From the NCBI GenBank assembly GCA_037176705.1, contig CM073896.1, forward strand, positions 26,114,708 to 26,178,707: a stretch of DNA of 64,000 nt, read 5' to 3'. Shown here one piece after another: positions 35,743 to 47,735 of this stretch. The notes under the pieces are model-generated. The model had not been told where the DNA came from. It made no database searches and worked only from the letters and a program-made list of their open reading frames with translations. The stretch is from Molossus alvarezi. Lineage: Eukaryota > Chordata > Mammalia > Chiroptera > Molossidae. A program made the translations under genes and the position numbers. How positions within the stretch are numbered: the stretch's first letter is position 1; every line of letters starts with the position of its first letter.

Positions 35743-35756
35743 CCCAATACCATTTA
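35743..35756 (-). repeat. VES target-site duplication, left copy
   Basis: CCCAATACCATTTA is repeated exactly at 36038-36051. The duplicated sequence belongs to L1 copy C ORF2, which proves the SINE entered after the L1. Confidence 0.95.
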
Positions 35757-36037
35757 TTTATTTACTTATTATTTACTTATTTACTTATTTGTTATCCTCA
35801 CCCGAGGACATTTTTCCATTTTTTTCAGATAGAGTGGGAGGGAGAGAGAGGAACAGAGAGAGAGAGAGAGAGAGAAACATCAATGTGAAAGGGACACATT
35901 GAGTGGCTGCTAACCACACAACCCAACGAGGGCCAGGGACAAACTGCAACCGAGGTATGTGCCCTTAGCAGGAACTGAACATAGGTCTCTCTGGACCACA
36001 GGCCGATGCTCTACCCTCTGAGCCAAACCAGCTAGGC
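35757..36037 (-). mobile_element. VES SINE nested in L1 copy C, minus strand
   Basis: The minus strand gives 'gcctagctggtttggctcag' (head), B-box relative 'tgttcagttcc', the CT-rich body 'tttcacattgatgtttctct', the TCCTC-gggt-GAGGA hairpin at about 35796-35809 and an A-rich tail with TAAA-type units (35757-35790). It is flanked by a perfect 14-bp duplication. Hairpin-tail class. Confidence 0.97.
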
Positions 36038-38852
36038 CCCAATACCATTTAATAAAGAGACTGTATTATTCCAAGTATGCTCTTGCCTGTTTTGTCAAAT
36101 ATTAATTGAGCATAATGTCTTGGGTCCATTTCTGGGTTCTCTGTACTGTTCCACTGGTCTATATGCCTGTTCTTCTAACAGTACCAGGCTGTTTTGATTA
36201 CTGTAGCTTTGTAGTATAACCTGTTATCCTATATTGTGATCTCACCTACTTTGTTCTTCTATTACAAGATTGCTGTGGCTATTTTTGCTTCCATATGAAC
36301 ATTTGAAGTATTTGTTCTAGTTCTGTGAAATATGTCATTGGTACTTTGATGGGATTGCATTAAATCTATAGATTGCTTTGGGCATTTTAATGATGTTAAT
36401 TCTTCCAATCCATGAACAAGGTATGTGCTTCAACTTTTTTTTATCTTCCTCTATTTCTTTTTTTCAATGTCCTGTAGTTTTGTGCAAACAGATCCTTTAC
36501 TTCTTTGGTTAAGTTTATTCCTAGGTATCTTAATTTTTTGCTGCAATGGTAAATGGAATTGTTTTTTTCAGTTTCTTTTTCTTTGAGGTCATCATTACTG
36601 TATAAGAATACCATCAATTTCTTGACATTAATTTTGTATCCTGCTACTTTGCCAAATTCATTTATTAAGTCTAGTAAATTTTTGATGGAGTCTTTGTGGT
36701 TTTCTATGTATAGTATCATGTCATCTGCAAGTAATGATAATTTCACTTCCTCCTTTCCAATTTGGATCCTTTTTATTTTTTTTTTCATGTCTGATTTATG
36801 TGGCTAAGACTCCCAGTACTATGTTAAGAGTGGTGAAAGTTGGCATCTCTGTCTTGTTCCTGTTTTTAAGGGAAATGATTTTAGTTTTTGCCCATTGAGT
36901 ATGATGTTGGCTGTAGGCCTTTTATATATGGCCTTTTTTTATGTGGAGATATGATCCCTTTATTCCCAGATTGCTGAGTGTTTTTATCAGAAATGGAAAC
37001 TGGATTTTTTTCAAATGCTTTTTCAGCATCTATTGATATAATCATATGGTTTTTATTCTTCATTTTGCTTTTGTGGTGTGCCACATTTATTGATTTTCCA
37101 ATATTGTACCAGCCTTTCATCCCTGGGATGAATCCCACTTGATCATGGTGAATAATTTTTTTGATGTATTCCTTGATCCAATTTGCTAATATTTTGTTAA
37201 GGATTTTGGCATCTATGTTCATCAGGGATATTGGTCTGTAGTTTTCTTTCTTTTGTAGTGTCTTTTTCTGGTGTTGGAATTGGAATTAGGCTGGCTTCAT
37301 AAAACGAGTTTGGAAGTCTTCCTTCTTGAATTTTTTGAAATATTTTGAGGATAATGGTGTTAGTTCTTCTTTGAATGTTCAGTAAAACTCCCCCGTGAAG
37401 CCATCTGGACCTGGGCTTTTGTTTGCTAGGAGAGTCTTTATTACATCTTCAATTTCCTTCATTGTTATTAGTCTCTTCAAATTTTTTATCTCTTTCTGGT
37501 CCAGTTTTGTGAGACTATGTGTTTCTAAAAATTTTGTCCATTTCACTTAGATTGTCGAATTTGTTGCCATATAATTGTTCATAGTAGTTGTTAATGATCC
37601 TTTGTATTTCTGTGGTGTCAGTTGTTACTTCTCCTCTGTCATTTCTGATTTTGTGTATTTGGGATCTCTATGTTTCTTGGTGAATCTAACTAAGTGTCCA
37701 TATCATGTTTATCTTTTTGAAAAAACAGCTCTTTGTTTCATTGATCCTTTGAATTTTTTTGGACTCTATGTCATTTATTTCTGCTCTGATCTTTACTATT
37801 TCCTTCCTTCTACTTGCTCTGGGGTTTTCTTTTTGTTTGCTTTCTAGTTCTTTAAGCTGTGAGGTTAGATAGTCTATTAGAAATTTTTCTTGTTTCTTGA
37901 CATGGGCCTGTAATTGTATGAACTTCCCTCTCAGAACTGCTTTTGCTGCATCCCATATATTTTGAGTTGTTGTGTGTTCATTTTCATTTGTTTCCAGGAA
38001 ATTTTTCATTTCTTCCTTGATCTCCTCGGTAAGGAAGAGATCCATTCATTGTTTAATAACATGCTGTTGAGCCTCCATGTGTTGAAATGTCTTTGCATAT
38101 TTTTGTTGCAATTGATTTCTAGTTTCATGCCATTATGATCTGAGAAAATGCTTGATATGATTTCAGTCTTCTTAAACTTGTAGAAACATAGTTTGTGTCC
38201 TAACATGTGGTCTATCTTTGAGAATGTCCCCTGTGCATTTGAGAAGAATGTGTATTCTGTAGTTTTGGGGTGTAATTCTCTGTAGATATCTCTTAATTCC
38301 ATTTCATCTGGTGCTTCATTTAGAGTCTCTGCCTCCTTTCTAATTTTTTGTCTAAAGGATCTATCCAGTATGTCAGCAGGATGTTGAACTCCTCTTCTAT
38401 GATTATATTGCTGTCAATTTCTCCTCTGAAGTCCTCCCGAAGATTTTTAATATATTTTGGTGCTTCTATATTGGGTGCATATATGTTTACCAAGGTTATA
38501 TCTTCCTGTTGGATAGATCCTTTCAATATTATGTAGTGGCCTTCTTTGTCTCTAGTTATGGCCTTCATTTTGAAATCTACTTTATCAGATATGAGTATTG
38601 CTACCTCAGCTTTTTTTTTTTCTTTTTTGTTTGCTTGGAAGATTTTTTCCATCGCTTCACTTTCAACCTATGTGAGTCTTTTGTTGTGAGGTGGGTCTCT
38701 TATAAACAAAATATAGATTAGTCATGCTTTCTTATTCAATCAGCTACCGGGTGCCTTTTTATCTGAGCTTTCAACGTATTTACATTTAAAGTGATTATTG
38801 ATATGTACTAATTTATTGCCATTTTTATTTAGTGTGGTTCTATTTTTCTTAC

Positions 38853-39747
38853 TATTTTTCTACTAATTTCAGCAGTCTTTTTAATATTTCTTGCAGTGCT
38901 GGTTTGGTGTTAATGTATTTCCTTAGCCTTTTTTTTTTTTTTCGTCCTGAAAACTCCTTATTTAACCTTCTATTTTGAATGATAACCTTGCTGGATAGAG
39001 TAGTCTTGGATTCAGATCCTTGTTTTTCATGACCTTGATTACCTCATGGCATTCCCTTCTGGCCTGTAGTGTTTCTGTTAAGAAGTCAGCTGAGAGCCTT
39101 ATGAGGTTTTCTTTTTTGGTAACCTGTTGCTTCTCTCTTGCTGATTTTAAGATTCTCTCTTTGTCTTTAATTTTTGGCAGTTTGATTACTATGTGTTTCG
39201 GTGTGTGCCTGTTTGGGTTCTTCTTCCTTGGGGCTCTCTGTGCTTCTTGAACTTGAATGCCTTCTTCCTTCACCAAAATAGGGAGGTTTTCTGTCACTAT
39301 TTCTTCAAATATATTCTCTAACCCTTGCTCATTTTCTTGTTCTTCGGGGATTCCTATGATGCGAATATTATTACGTTTCCAGTTGTCCCACAGTTCTCTT
39401 AAGCTATCTTCCTATTTTTTCCTTGTAGTTTTCTGATTGGTTGATTTTTTCTGCCCTTTCTTCTAATTCACTAATCTAGTCCTCAGCCTCCTCCACTCTG
39501 CTGTTTAGTCCTTCCAATGTGTTTTTTTTGTTTCTGATATGTCATTTTTTTGTTTCTTCTTGGTGGTTTTTAATTTCCAATTGGTTGATTTTCAATGTTT
39601 CTATGTCCTTACTCATGCTGTTGAGCTTCCTTCAGATCATGGCTCTGATTTCTAGCTCTGTAAACTTGCTTAACTGCACCTCATTCATTTCATCTTCCAT
39701 AGAGGTCTCTTGTTCTTTATTTGGAATTTGTTTCTTTGTTTCATCAT
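38853..39747 (-). pseudogene. L1 ORF1 (copy C), broken, stop lost
   Basis: The minus-strand start is near 39747 (atgatgaaacaaagaaac). The N-terminal and coiled-coil part is interrupted by frameshifts. The RRM and C-terminal part is open at 39297-38962 and contains RHTPKHIVIKLPKIKDK and IRLSADFLTE. The normal terminal TAA is GAA here, so the frame would run on to a stop near 38853. No intact product is possible. Confidence 0.8.
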
Positions 39748-40220
39748 TTGGGCTATCTCCGTGGTTTTTGAAGTATGCCTAATTTTCCCTGTGGGTGTTG
39801 GTGTTCTGCTGTTTGTGGCTCCCTCTACTGGGTTTTGATGAGCGTGGATGGACCTACATTAAACACCATTGTCAAATCTTACTTTCCTGGGTAGAGTCAC
39901 AAGCCCAGAAAATGTTCAGTTATCCTCTAGTTTTTTGCCTGGTGGCTCTTAGTCAAGGTTACTTGAAGAGCCATGGCTTCTCAGTTGAATGGAAAACTCC
40001 CTCAGGTGTTCAGTGTAAGGGGATTTCCTGAGCGTGGGCAGATGCTGGTTGTTAATGAGCCTCAATTTGCATTTCCATGGCTCACAGGGTGGGGTTGAAT
40101 CTCTTAGGTTGCTGCTGCCACTTCTCCCCAGAGCCCTGGAAGGAGTAAGATGGCCACAGTCCTGTGTTGCCACAACTCAACAAAACCTCATTGGAAGTAA
40201 CTACCCAAAATATCCATAGT

Positions 40221-40317
40221 CTACTTCACAGAGTAAGGCCAGTTTTTCTGAAATATTGGCATTTTTATAATTCACCAAATTCCTATTTTATTTATCTCTG
40301 ATTATAGATCAGCTTAT
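40221..40317. other. Unique spacer between L1 copy C and VES
   Basis: This is short AT-rich DNA. It ends at the target-site duplication of the next SINE. Confidence 0.5.
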
Positions 40318-40328
40318 TTTAACAAGAA

Positions 40329-40533
40329 CTCTATTTTTTTAATTTTTTTTTTCTCTATTGATGTTAGAGAGAGAGGAAGGAAGAGAGAGGCGATAGAGAC
40401 ATTGATGAGTGAGAGCATCGATTGGCCATCTTCTGCAGGCCCACGACCGGTGCACATGCCCTGACTGGAAATTGAACTTGCAGTCTCTTGGTGTATGGGT
40501 CAACACTCAACCACTGAGCCACACCAGCTGTGC
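40329..40533 (-). mobile_element. VES SINE, minus strand, with TSD
   Basis: On the minus strand the head reads gcacagctggtgtggctcag, followed by a B-box relative 'agttcaatttcc', body 'catcgatgctctcactcatc' and an A tail (T run at 40336-40352). The direct repeats tttaacaagaa lie at 40318-40328 and 40534-40544. It is of the non-hairpin class. Confidence 0.94.
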
Positions 40534-40589
40534 TTTAACAAGAATTTTTTAAATAATTGGCTGTGATTATAACATGAAACTCTAGGACT

Positions 40590-40738
40590 TTTTTTCAAAT
40601 TTATCTTTATTGTTAAAAGTATTACAGATATCCCTCCATTTTTCCCCTCTGCCTGGTTCCCACCATGACCCAGGCCTATTGTCTGTGTCCTTGGGCAAGG
40701 CATATATGCATATAAGTTCTTTGGTTAATCTCTTACAT
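40590..40738 (-). mobile_element. 5'-truncated L1 3' end, minus strand
   Basis: 'attgttaaaagtattacaga', 'ttttcccctctgcctggt' and 'catatatgcatataagttct' are the reversed 3' UTR wording of the young L1s here. Only about 150 bp were copied. Imperfect flanking 'ctaggact' and 'ctagact' could be the target-site duplication. Confidence 0.85.
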
Positions 40739-42178
40739 ACCTAGACTACTAAATATTCTTTAAGAGTGGCCTATTAATCATACTTTTCTTGCAAGTTCTA
40801 TTAATTTTTCAAGATGTCACAATCCACTTAGGAAAAATAAGGAATAGTTTTCAACTCTAGTCCAGGGTAAGATTTCTCAAGTGATATTCAGAAAATATTA
40901 TCGGAGGCTGGAATCTGGTATATGTGTGAGGGCTTCCTAGAGGAGTTGACACTCAAGGTAAGTAAGCAATCTGAGAATCACAGTAATTGTCCAAAAAAGG
41001 AAAGGAAATTCTAGGCATGTCTAAACGTATACATGCAAGAGAAAGGCATAAAAGTAAAAGGACAAGAAAAATGAGATAATATTGAAAGTTGTTAAAAAGG
41101 CAGCCAAGTACGCTAAGAATTTAGGTTAAAAATGTTAATTGCAGCCAGGTAAGAAGAAAATAAAAGATGAAAGTTTAAAGTGGTTTTTTTTTTGGCCAAG
41201 TAATTTGCATACATTGCTTTAAAATAAGAGTCTGACCAATTGCTTTGTTAAATTTACAGAAGTAATTGTTTGAGATTTGTATTAGCACAATCCAAATCTT
41301 TTGGACAGTTATGATTTGCTGTAGTTTAACTTGGGCTAATTAGAACCAATAGCCACCAATAAATTCATTAATCCTGATCTGTTTATAGATCTGTTGGGGA
41401 GAATGACAATTTATTATCTTAAGACCCTGTTTCTTCTGATTACTATTATTTTGTAAAAATATGAACAGAGAGTGCCCATGGGCAAAACTGTTAATCTTTT
41501 CAATTCACACTTACAGTACTTATAAAACCCAAGAACATTACCCCTCATTGTGAGGCAGTAATGACAAGGTGGTTAAAACCAAGGAGACCTCTGTATAAAT
41601 GAACAGATGTTTTAGTTGAAAATAAAGTGTAAACATGACCTTAATTAATGAATTTGCTAATAGTTGTCCCCAGAATGAGATAATTTGCCAATTTCTAATC
41701 TAGATATACATAGTAGAATAAATGGAGGCTTTAAAGTTAAACTCAGACCGAAAACCCAACGTGGACTTCGTGAACTTTATCGTCTTGAGTAAATCATCAA
41801 GTTACTCAAAAGTAAGAATCAAATTCTCACATAAAATGCAGTTGACTAGAATTTGGTATCTAACAGATGCTGAATGAAAATACGCCTTTATGCTAAATGT
41901 ATTTTCTTTAAATGATGAATGTGTACATTATGTATGTTTTTTATGCTTGTGCATACACACATACTTGAGTTTGTGAAAAGTGATGGAAAAAGTGTTATTT
42001 ATCAATTTATTGGCTAATTCTCATTTGTGTTAATTATGAGGTAATTCTGGCCATGTAAGCTAACTATTACTTCCAGAGGGTCTTTAAATCTATTATCAAA
42101 TTAAAATTATTTGGGGGCACACAGCTCATTATTATGTTTTATTGAGACTTTACTGCATATCAGTTAGACTTTAGTTAG
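40739..42178. other. Unique DNA with traces of old repeats
   Basis: About 40890-41220 has wording of the ancient repeat family at 4740-5260 ('agggcttcctagaggagttg'). About 41722-41850 has weak MIR-like wording. Neither is firm. No gene is seen. Confidence 0.4.
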
Positions 42179-42220
42179 TGTGTGTGTGTGTGTGTGTGTA
42201 TGTGTGTGTGTGTGTGTGTA
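42179..42220. repeat. (TG)n microsatellite
   Basis: About 21 TG units with a single TA interruption in the middle and one at the end. Its alternating purine-pyrimidine composition makes it Z-DNA-prone. Confidence 0.95.
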
Positions 42221-44976
42221 TCTCCCAGGCTAAAAGTATTATAAGTCATATTATATGGCTCAGAATGAGACTATTATTGTTATTATCTTCAACATTATTC
42301 TTACATCTATGAAAAAAAAAGTCAGGCCTAATGGATACTTTCTCTTCTCACATGACTTTGCTTTCTCCTAAAATTATAAAGAAAGATTTCAGTCTTAGGA
42401 CCTACCTGAATTCCAAGGTTTCAAGAGAAAAGAATTTCGTTCATAGCTATTCGCAGCATCTTCTAAACCTTGCAGATATCGTTTGTAAGGAATGGTTATC
42501 ATTGGTATATTTACCAACATGTTTACTTTTCCTTCCCAGTCAGGATCAATTTTGTCCATTCCCTTGAAGTCAGTTGTATTCATGTTATTTTTTTGGCTAA
42601 AGAAATGTGTGACATGCGCCATGTCAAGACAACAGCACTTAAGAGCCAATATATGAATCACCATGTTCCTTTCTTTTTGCCATGGTGATCATTCAGATGT
42701 TAGAATATACCATGCCATATATGCCCGATATATAGTGTGATAGGATGAGAGATTGCTGTTTAAATCTATTAAAATATGATTATTTGTTACTACATTATAA
42801 CCTGATCTATCCCGACTGAAACATGGTTGATTGGCTGAAAGGTATGCTAATGATCAGTTTCATGATTGACATGTCTTGAGACCATTAGAAAACTATGCAT
42901 GGATAGCATATGCTTTTTTTACGCCAGGAAATACTTGCTTCTATTGAAATGTATTCTAGTATGACGTCATTGACGAAAACTAACAGTAAACAGGTACCTC
43001 CCCAACATAATGCTTTTCTAAAATGACTTTAAATTTATTTTATGACATTCTCAGTTGAAATGAAAATCTAGTAATTCTTTTTATTTTGCTGACTTTTTAA
43101 ATACCTACACCTAAGAGGTAGCCTAACACAGAATAAATAATAAATATTTAATTAATTCAAGTGTGTCATATTCATTCTAAGCTATTGATTATAGTCTAAC
43201 AGTATTCTATGATACACTAGTGGAGGAATTTTCTTGGACTAATTACAATAAGTATCATTAGTTCTTCTAAGTATCTGTATCATCTTTTACACAGTTTGGA
43301 ACTCATATCTGTGTTTCCTTTTCTCGTTTGCTAACAGAAAGATTCAATCTATTTTGAGATCTTCTTCTAACAAATGTCTAATAGTGTGTAGTCTAATCAT
43401 AAATAAAATTTATACTCCCTTATTAAATGAACATTTTTCTCTTTGCTCAATTTTTCTTACCTATTTGATTTTAATTTTGTTTTATTGTAATATTTTAATA
43501 TATATCATATATATACACATTTTATACACAAATTTTACATACATTTATATTACACATATTTTGATATTTTCCTTAATAGATATATTATCTCTTTATTTAA
43601 TTACAAATTATTTTACTGTAATTTAAAGCTCTATTCAAATATTTTAAAACCTATGCACTTCAATTGTGAAGGTGTTAGAGTTGTTAGATCATATCGTTTT
43701 ACTATAAGACTTTAAGTAACAAGAGCAATTTAGTCTTAGTGAAATTGCTCACTGCTTCAAGGCACCTAATTAGAAATTAAAATACCTAGGTGGATTTTTT
43801 TCTATTCTCTCCAGCTCTATTTCAGCATATTTTAATCTGAATTATATTTCTCTGTTAAATATGATTACTGGGCAATGACAGAACTCATGGTCATTCATTG
43901 CTCATTTATTACCAGCTTTCATTTATAGTTGAAATGAATATTTTTCCCCCATTATATTTTTTAATCATTCCCAATCATCCTTTCCTTTTTATATAAGAGA
44001 TATAAGCCTTGAGAAAATTTCTGCAGAGTAATAAAACCTGTTAGATTCCATTAATATACATGGGCTGCTCAACCATTATTAATTTAGACAGACTTTCATT
44101 TTTCCTTTTTTGATTACACAGAACATTGATTTATGGTATGTGAAATAACCAAATTGTACTTTAAAAATTTTTAATTCTGGATTCCTTCTTACATTATTGG
44201 TCTTGAACTCATCCATGTTGTCCTTTAAATTATAAACTATATGCCCTTTTAATTAAAAGGTATTTATTGTCTAGTATTGGAAGAATATTAGCTAAATGTT
44301 TATGTGAGATTAATGGATCATTTTAAATGTCATTAATGTGCTATTGAGTCTCCATAGAACATAGCATATCATAAAAAAAAAAACTTTTAAAATTTCTTTA
44401 TTAACTTCACTGTAGTATATTTGTCCCTAATTATTTTTATTGCTTATGTCTCTTTAATTTGAGTAGAAAAAATGTTTTGCTTCAAGCCTGAAAAGAAAAT
44501 ATATTGATAAGGCCACTATTCCATTTCATGCTGATAGATGCCAAGAATATTAGTGGAAAGAGTTGGTTATGAATCTTTAAGAATTTAAGATGCTTAGAGT
44601 TATTCCTCAGGTCCATTGGTAGGACTGGCCTTGGACACTGCATTGGCTATAAAAGGAAGAATTCTAACTGTTGGCAAGTCTACTGTATACCTAAATGTGT
44701 GTACTGCTAGGAAGAGTGTAGGCTTTTAGTTTATGTTGCCCTGGTAATGAATAAACACTCAGTTTATTCAAGATTCAGGGTGAACCTGTTCAGTGGAAGG
44801 GCCTGAACTGAGGGGACACCTGGGCAAATGGCAGGACAGTGCCAGGTAGAATGATCGTCCCTTTTTCTCTCAGGTAGACAGGTTCTCTAAAGTCTGAAGA
44901 TAGAAATTGTCTGGGTTTACCCAACCAGAGGAGCATTTCTTTTTTTGTTCTTTGGAGCATCTGACAGAAATGAAGA
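42221..44976. other. Unique AT-rich DNA
   Basis: No gene or firm repeat is seen. Open frames at 42331-42567, 42470-42688 and 43354-43626 show no domain. The last is a low-complexity Ile/Tyr/Thr string from AT-rich DNA. Confidence 0.45.
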
Positions 44977-44992
44977 GGGGGGGGTGAGAGAT

Positions 44993-44995
<3 letters not shown>

Positions 44996-45038
<43 letters not shown>

Positions 45039-45150
45039 AGAAGAAGAAGAAGAAGAAGAAGAAGAAGAAGAAGAAGAAGAAGAAGAAGAAGAGAAGGAGG
45101 AAGAGGAGGAGGAGGAGGAGAAGGAGGAGGAGAAGGAGGGAGGGAAATAG
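44996..45150 (+). repeat. Compound purine microsatellite (AG)n(AAG)n(AGG)n
   Basis: Uninterrupted purines run from the AG array (about 44998-45034) through AAG units (about 45035-45090) to an AGG-rich part (about 45091-45150). A 75-codon frame through it is pure low complexity (Arg/Glu, Lys, Arg) and not a gene. Confidence 0.95.
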
Positions 45151-47187
45151 GAAAGTCTTTTTAAAAATGTGATGATGGGGGACTTATAGTTCTGCAGAGA
45201 TCACTTTTATTGGCTCCCATAACCCTGTCAGTATTATACCCACATTTCTTGGCTAATATTTGGGAAGAACTTGGCACTGACATCTCTAAATTTATGCAGC
45301 TGATGCATACTAAGTATCTTCCTTTTGGAACCATTGTCTAGTTCTGGGGAAAGTGTAAAGAACTATAGAGGTACAGGTTCTATTTCATGAAATCAGCATT
45401 CATTTTGTTTAGATAGAAATGGAAGGTATTAAGCAATTCATCATTTGTACAATTAAATAAATACAATTGTAAAAAGTGCTACAAAGAAAAAGTACAAGAT
45501 GCTATAAAAACTAACAAATGAGGAAACCTAACCTAAGTCTGTAGGGTGGCAGAGACTTCTTGAGTTCTAATGTAAAGCACAGATAGGATGAAGAGAAAGC
45601 TCCTGTGTCAGAAAAGAATCTGAAAAGTTCACGAACTGTACGCAGCAGAGTTGCTGTGGGTGATGCTCCATTAGAAGGCAAGAGGGTGAAAAGCTCAAGA
45701 AGGTACTCTTGAATCAGGCAGAGCCAAGAGCCTACAAGATTGTAGTGGTCATGTTATAGATGTTGATTTTACCTTAATGGTAGAAACCCAATATCTGTGG
45801 AGGCATCAGAACCCATTCAACATGATAAGTGGCAGGTAAAGCATTAAAGAGCTGCTGGTTTCTACTCTTTAACCTTTGATGTAGAGATTACAAGTACTCT
45901 GAGACTACTCTATGAATGATAGAGTGAAAATCACCCAAGTTCAGACTAAAAGTACCAACAGGTTTCATTTAAGAGATTCTTTAATCCACCATTAGAATGG
46001 ACCCTTATCAGCATAAACATTAGTTTGAGTTCTATGTGTAAAAATTCAGCTTTGGAACAATATATACAAACTAGGGGAAAATGCTTTGGAAATATCAGCA
46101 GGTAGTGTCCTGTGTTGCAAATTTCTCTATTTCCTTGTTGTGTCAATAAAGCAGTCTAACTGGTAAAACTTCCCTTGGCTTTCCATGTGTCTTGCTATTG
46201 CTCTAGTGTGGAAGAACATAATGGTCACAAGTATAAAAGGCTCTTTTACATTAAATTACACAGAATAAATTTTCCTGCTCAGAAGATGATAGCAGTTGAT
46301 TTTTTCAATTTAGTCCCAGAGGATGCTTATATTAAATCTGAAGCTACCACAGAGTGATCCAACTTTCAAGATTACAGTGATAATAATGTGGCTTCTAGGA
46401 AACTGAATTAATGTTTATGGCTTTTTCTTTCCTGCTTTCATTGTTGCTGCTGCTACTCCTGCAGATGCTTGGTTTTGGCTTTCTCAGTAGTGGTGGCTTT
46501 TGAGGTTGGCTTTCAGAACAGAAATAGAATAATATACATGCAAGTCAATAAAATTCCACAGTCTTTTATTTCTATATGATTGACAGGTATGTTAAATAGA
46601 TTACTTACTTTTATATTTGCACTTTTTATTTTTGCCCCAAGTATTAGTTTTTCTACCAAGCATACTTTTTTTTGAACTTTCTTAAATTTGAAATGATACT
46701 AGTCATGGTTCTTCGTTCTCTTTAAGATGACTCTTTACTGGATACACATATTTTATACAATATTAAATTACATTATTCTCACTGTTTATAATTCTTCTTT
46801 CAAGTCAAATCTTATATAATTTTTTTTTGTTTTACTCATCCTTCTTTAGAAGCAAATTCATTGATTTCTCAAAACTTTATACCAGATTGTCATATATATC
46901 ATATTATATAAACTATTTTTAAAGGTACTATTCTAAACTCTCAGTAAGAAACTTTTTGTAATGGCATCATACATAGTTTTCCACCAAATGCATATAATTT
47001 AATTCATTTAAACTATCACCCAAAGGAAATTGATTCTAACTTTTTACTTATTAATAATATTCACCAAACATTCTTTTATACAGTGATAAGTATTAGAAAG
47101 TGACTGGCCTCCGAATATCAAGTTGCCATGTCATGTGAACAGAATAGAGAGCTCCCTGTTCCTCAGCAGAAATACCTTAAATAAACT
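45151..47187. other. Unique DNA, no gene seen
   Basis: Near 45440-45720 some wording recalls the upstream part of the ancient repeat at 4740-5260. Nothing else is classifiable. Confidence 0.4.
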
Positions 47188-47222
47188 CAGTTTCCTACAG
47201 GATCAAGTTGTGCCTTCCCCTC
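47188..47222 (+). repeat. Foldback repeat, left arm
   Basis: This 35-bp segment pairs with 47459-47493 (reverse complement) at 32 of 35 positions across a 236-bp loop. It may be the terminal part of an old foldback or MITE-like element. The family is unknown. Confidence 0.8.
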
Positions 47223-47458
47223 TGACACTTGAATCTGAATTTTCATTAGGATCTAGAATGCTAACTTAAAAATCCTCAGAAAATTCTCCTAACAGCTATA
47301 ATTGACATGTGGATTGCCTGATATCTAAGTCTTCCCTCTTTATCCCTGCCAAAGTATGTGCTTTTACTTAAACTATAAATAGGTAAAGTGTCAGAGGGCC
47401 TTGCTCCTCCTTGGGGACACTATCCCATTGACCCATGCAAGAAGTAAACTTACTTGTG

Positions 47459-47493
47459 GAGGGGAAGGCACAACTTCGTCCTGTAGAAAACTG
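47459..47493 (-). repeat. Foldback repeat, right arm
   Basis: Reverse-complement partner of 47188-47222, with three mismatches. Its right edge abuts a second, perfect inverted repeat. Confidence 0.8.
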
Positions 47494-47579
47494 AATGCCT
47501 AGCTAATTTATAAGATAAATAACAAATATTCACAATATTTTAGAATACTTAAAATCCCAGGAAATTAGCTAGGCATTCA
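47492..47579. repeat. Perfect 18-bp inverted repeat with 52-bp loop
   Basis: TGAATGCCTAGCTAATTT at 47492-47509 is exactly reverse-complemented at 47562-47579. A run of 18 without mismatch is well beyond chance at this spacing. Confidence 0.9.
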
Positions 47580-47599
47580 TGTGCATAATTTAATTAAAT

Positions 47600-47735
47600 T
47601 AATTAATTTGATGGAGGTTTAATAACCCCACTTTACAGATGAGAAGACTGAAAATTTAAGGAACTAAATAGCTTACCTGAGGTCATATATATAATTAAGA
47701 TAGAGCTAATATCTGAGTTCAGCTCTAAAAAGGAT
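47600..47735 (-). mobile_element. MIR SINE, minus strand
   Basis: 'aataaccccactttacagat', 'gagaagactgaaaatttaag' and 'gcttacctgaggtcatata' follow the reversed MIR core, ending 'tctgagttcagctct' at the B-box side. Confidence 0.7.

Larger units (their letters stand above)
34729..38822 (-). pseudogene. L1 ORF2 (copy C), multiply broken, split by VES
   Basis: Start at 38822 and stop at 34729-34731 on the minus strand. Endonuclease pieces: 38652-38320 with a region equivalent to YAPN reading VNIYAPNIEAPKYIKNL, and 38302-38006 with SKIDHMLGHK. The Tyr-Ala-Pro-Asn and Asp-His motifs are kept. RT pieces: 37222-36881 ([25 protein letters not shown] in motif A) and 36788-36441, where the catalytic site reads LADD rather than FADD. 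The C-terminal part begins at 35650 and carries several frameshifts. At the endonuclease sites where copies A and B share lesions, copy C has KRHPVAD, KGSIQQED and KYIKNL. It therefore serves as an outgroup. Confidence 0.88.
34475..40220 (-). mobile_element. Near full-length L1 (copy C), minus strand
   Basis: On the plus strand the 3' UTR comes first (atttttgttacagatgtttc), then ORF2 and ORF1 in reverse. The 5' UTR can be followed to about 40170 with confidence and perhaps to 40220 by comparison with copy A, so roughly 650 bp of 5' UTR are missing. A VES SINE sits within it at 35757-36037. Without the VES it spans about 5.4 kb. It is more decayed than copies A and B, with many stops and indels. 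I could not find a clear target-site duplication. Confidence 0.92.

Noticed and set aside
44945..45172. 75-codon frame of Arg/Glu and Lys runs
   Set aside because: It is a translation of the purine microsatellite.
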